17,261 bases of DNA, from assembly GCA_964398855.1 (NCBI GenBank), contig CAYNOQ010000052.1, positions 1 to 17,261 on the forward strand. The letters are read 5' to 3'. The notes beneath the pieces were generated by a model, which saw only the letters and a program-made list of their open reading frames with translations, was not told the DNA's origin and did no database searches. Of this stretch, positions 16,391 through 17,261 are shown one piece after another; position 1 is the stretch's first letter; every line of letters starts with the position of its first letter. The position numbers and the translations under genes were made by a program. The stretch is from Mariniphaga sp964398855. Lineage in GTDB: Bacteria; Bacteroidota; Bacteroidia; Bacteroidales; Prolixibacteraceae.

Positions 16391-16428
16391 CTCCTGCCGT
16401 GAAAATTTTCACGGCAGGAGATTTTTTT
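16391..16428 (+). terminator. Strong rho-independent terminator of the SusC/SusD operon
   Basis: A perfect 30-nt palindrome at 16391-16420 (arm CTCCTGCCGTGAAAA and its exact complement) lies 9 nt after the last stop codon and is followed by A and seven T (16422-16428). The G+C-rich outer stem of about 11 bp with AT pairs near the loop and a U-tract is a classic intrinsic terminator for the plus strand. Read on the minus strand the hairpin is followed by A-rich sequence, so it should not act as a good terminator for the convergent transporter gene. Confidence 0.9.
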
Positions 16429-16480
16429 AATGGGCAGGAGCACTGTGTTGTACTTACACATAGATAACCCATAATTGTAT

Positions 16481-16496
16481 GCTTTCAGCTGAAAGC
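16481..16496. repeat. 16-nt perfect palindrome in the convergent spacer
   Basis: GCTTTCAGCTGAAAGC is self-complementary over its full length and lies between the operon terminator and the stop of the minus-strand transporter gene. It could form a short hairpin in the 3' untranslated region of that gene or be an operator-like site. No T-run follows it on either strand, so it is not a standard terminator. The rest of the spacer (16429-16537) shows nothing recognisable. Confidence 0.55.
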
Positions 16497-16537
16497 CTTG
16501 AAGTCTGTTTCTGCAATTAAGAAGCTGTTCAATTTGA

Positions 16538-17261
16538 CTACAGTATGTTTTTCCGCAATTTACTCTGCGCAAGAAACAATCCGCCAATGACCACCACAAT
16601 GCCGACGATTTTCTGAACCCCGAGTTCTTCGTTCAGAACAAAAAATGAAAGTACTGCCACAAAAACCGGAATCAGATTCACAAAGGTGTTGGAGCGATTG
16701 ACGCCAATATTTCGGATACTTTTGGTGAAAAGCATAAATGCAATGGTGGATGCAAAAACGGCAAGCAGCAGAATTGCCCTAAACGCCTGCGGATGAAACG
16801 GGGTAGCTAAAAACTCCTTCAGATCAAACATCAGCCAGAACGGTAGAAAGAAAAATATCCCGATAAAATTCTGATAGGCAATGATGGTGAAGGTGTTGTA
16901 GCGAAAAACCACTTTCCGAAGCATAACGGAATAGGCGATGGCAGAAAAAACGGCAAGAAACTCTAACGCGACTCCGGCGGGCGAAGCATCAAACCGAAAG
17001 GAGCCGTTCAATACCACTAACGCAACACCGATAAATGAGAGTGCGAAACCGGCAATATTTTTCCAGGTCACTTTCTCACGAAAAAAATACCACGCCGCAA
17101 TGGGCGACAACAGCGGTATGGTTGCTACAATCACCGCGGCAACGGTCGAAGATACGTAGGTCAGTCCGTGGCTTTCACCCATAAAATAGAGAAAAGGCTC
17201 AAAAAAAGCCATCAGCAAAAAAAGCTTGAAATCCTTTAGAGACGGTTTTTGCAGTCGTTTT
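16538..17261 (-). CDS. EamA/DMT-superfamily transporter (5' end cut by window)
   Basis: An inner-membrane permease of the drug/metabolite transporter superfamily, EamA (RhaT/YdcZ-like) type. The frame has no stop between 17218 and the right edge, so the TTG at 17218 is not its start; 240 codons are present and about 50-65 N-terminal residues are missing from a usual length of about 300. Eight hydrophobic segments can be counted, among them STVAAVIVATIPLLSPIAAW, NIAGFALSFIGVALVVL, AFMLFTKSI and the preceding helix, NLIPVFVAVLSFFVLNEEL, and VGIVVVIGGLFLAQ. The two halves show the repeated EamA pattern, each with a proline-containing helix before a (F)xxxE turn (FFREKVT; FVLNEELG). It is convergent with the SusC/SusD unit and probably unrelated to it. 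The substrate is unknown. Confidence 0.9.
   Translation of the reverse strand, partial: KRLQKPSLKDFKLFLLMAFFEPFLYFMGESHGLTYVSSTVAAVIVATIPLLSPIAAWYFFREKVTWKNIAGFALSFIGVALVVLNGSFRFDASPAGVALEFLAVFSAIAYSVMLRKVVFRYNTFTIIAYQNFIGIFFFLPFWLMFDLKEFLATPFHPQAFRAILLLAVFASTIAFMLFTKSIRNIGVNRSNTFVNLIPVFVAVLSFFVLNEELGVQKIVGIVVVIGGLFLAQSKLRKNIL

Noticed and set aside
16444..16460. Inverted repeat TGTGT...ACACA in the convergent spacer
   Set aside because: Arms of 5 bp without G+C strength or T-run; not enough to call a feature.
16378..16599. 73-codon minus-strand open frame across the terminator
   Set aside because: It overlaps the end of the EamA gene in another frame and reads through the terminator hairpin; Cys/Arg-rich translation with no family resemblance.
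17216..17218. TTG at 17218 as the start of the EamA transporter
   Set aside because: The frame stays open to the window edge and the residues upstream continue a plausible EamA sequence, so the gene is truncated by the window rather than starting here.

Overview
The window looks like a chromosomal segment from a Bacteroidota bacterium, probably a Bacteroidales-type member with a type IX secretion system. Evidence includes a SusC/SusD pair, Bacteroidetes-style lipoprotein signals, a PorQ homologue, a DUF1735-type lipoprotein, A-rich leaders without clear Shine-Dalgarno sites, and several TAnnTTTG (-7) promoter boxes. No tRNA, rRNA, CRISPR array, insertion sequence or prophage gene was found.

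Region 1 (1-7054, all on the minus strand) is housekeeping. In transcription order it holds porQ (T9SS outer-membrane protein), cmk (CMP kinase), ispH (last step of the MEP isoprenoid pathway, overlapping cmk by 4 nt), priA (replication-restart helicase), and then parA and parB (chromosome partitioning; parB runs off the left edge just before its stop). TAnnTTTG boxes lie upstream of porQ, cmk and parA.

Region 2 (7055-7367) is a 313-bp AT-rich divergent spacer between porQ and the uptake locus. It holds the porQ promoter candidate and a 55-codon open frame of unknown meaning.

Region 3 (7368-16428, plus strand) is a five-gene unit with gaps of 2 to 25 nt that ends in a strong hairpin terminator. 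In order: an IPT/TIG plus NHL-propeller lipoprotein, a SusC-like TonB-dependent transporter, a SusD-like lipoprotein, a DUF1735-type lipoprotein, and a lipoprotein with three BIG2 Ig-like domains and a tryptophan-rich C-terminal domain. Four of the five carry a lipoprotein signal, so the probable arrangement is one outer-membrane TonB-dependent channel with its lid and three accessory surface binding proteins. The layout matches a polysaccharide utilization locus, but no glycoside hydrolase, lyase, peptidase or transcriptional regulator lies inside it, and its substrate cannot be read from the sequence.

Region 4 (16429-17261) is a short spacer with a 16-nt perfect palindrome, followed by a convergent minus-strand DMT/EamA-family transporter whose N-terminus lies beyond the right edge.
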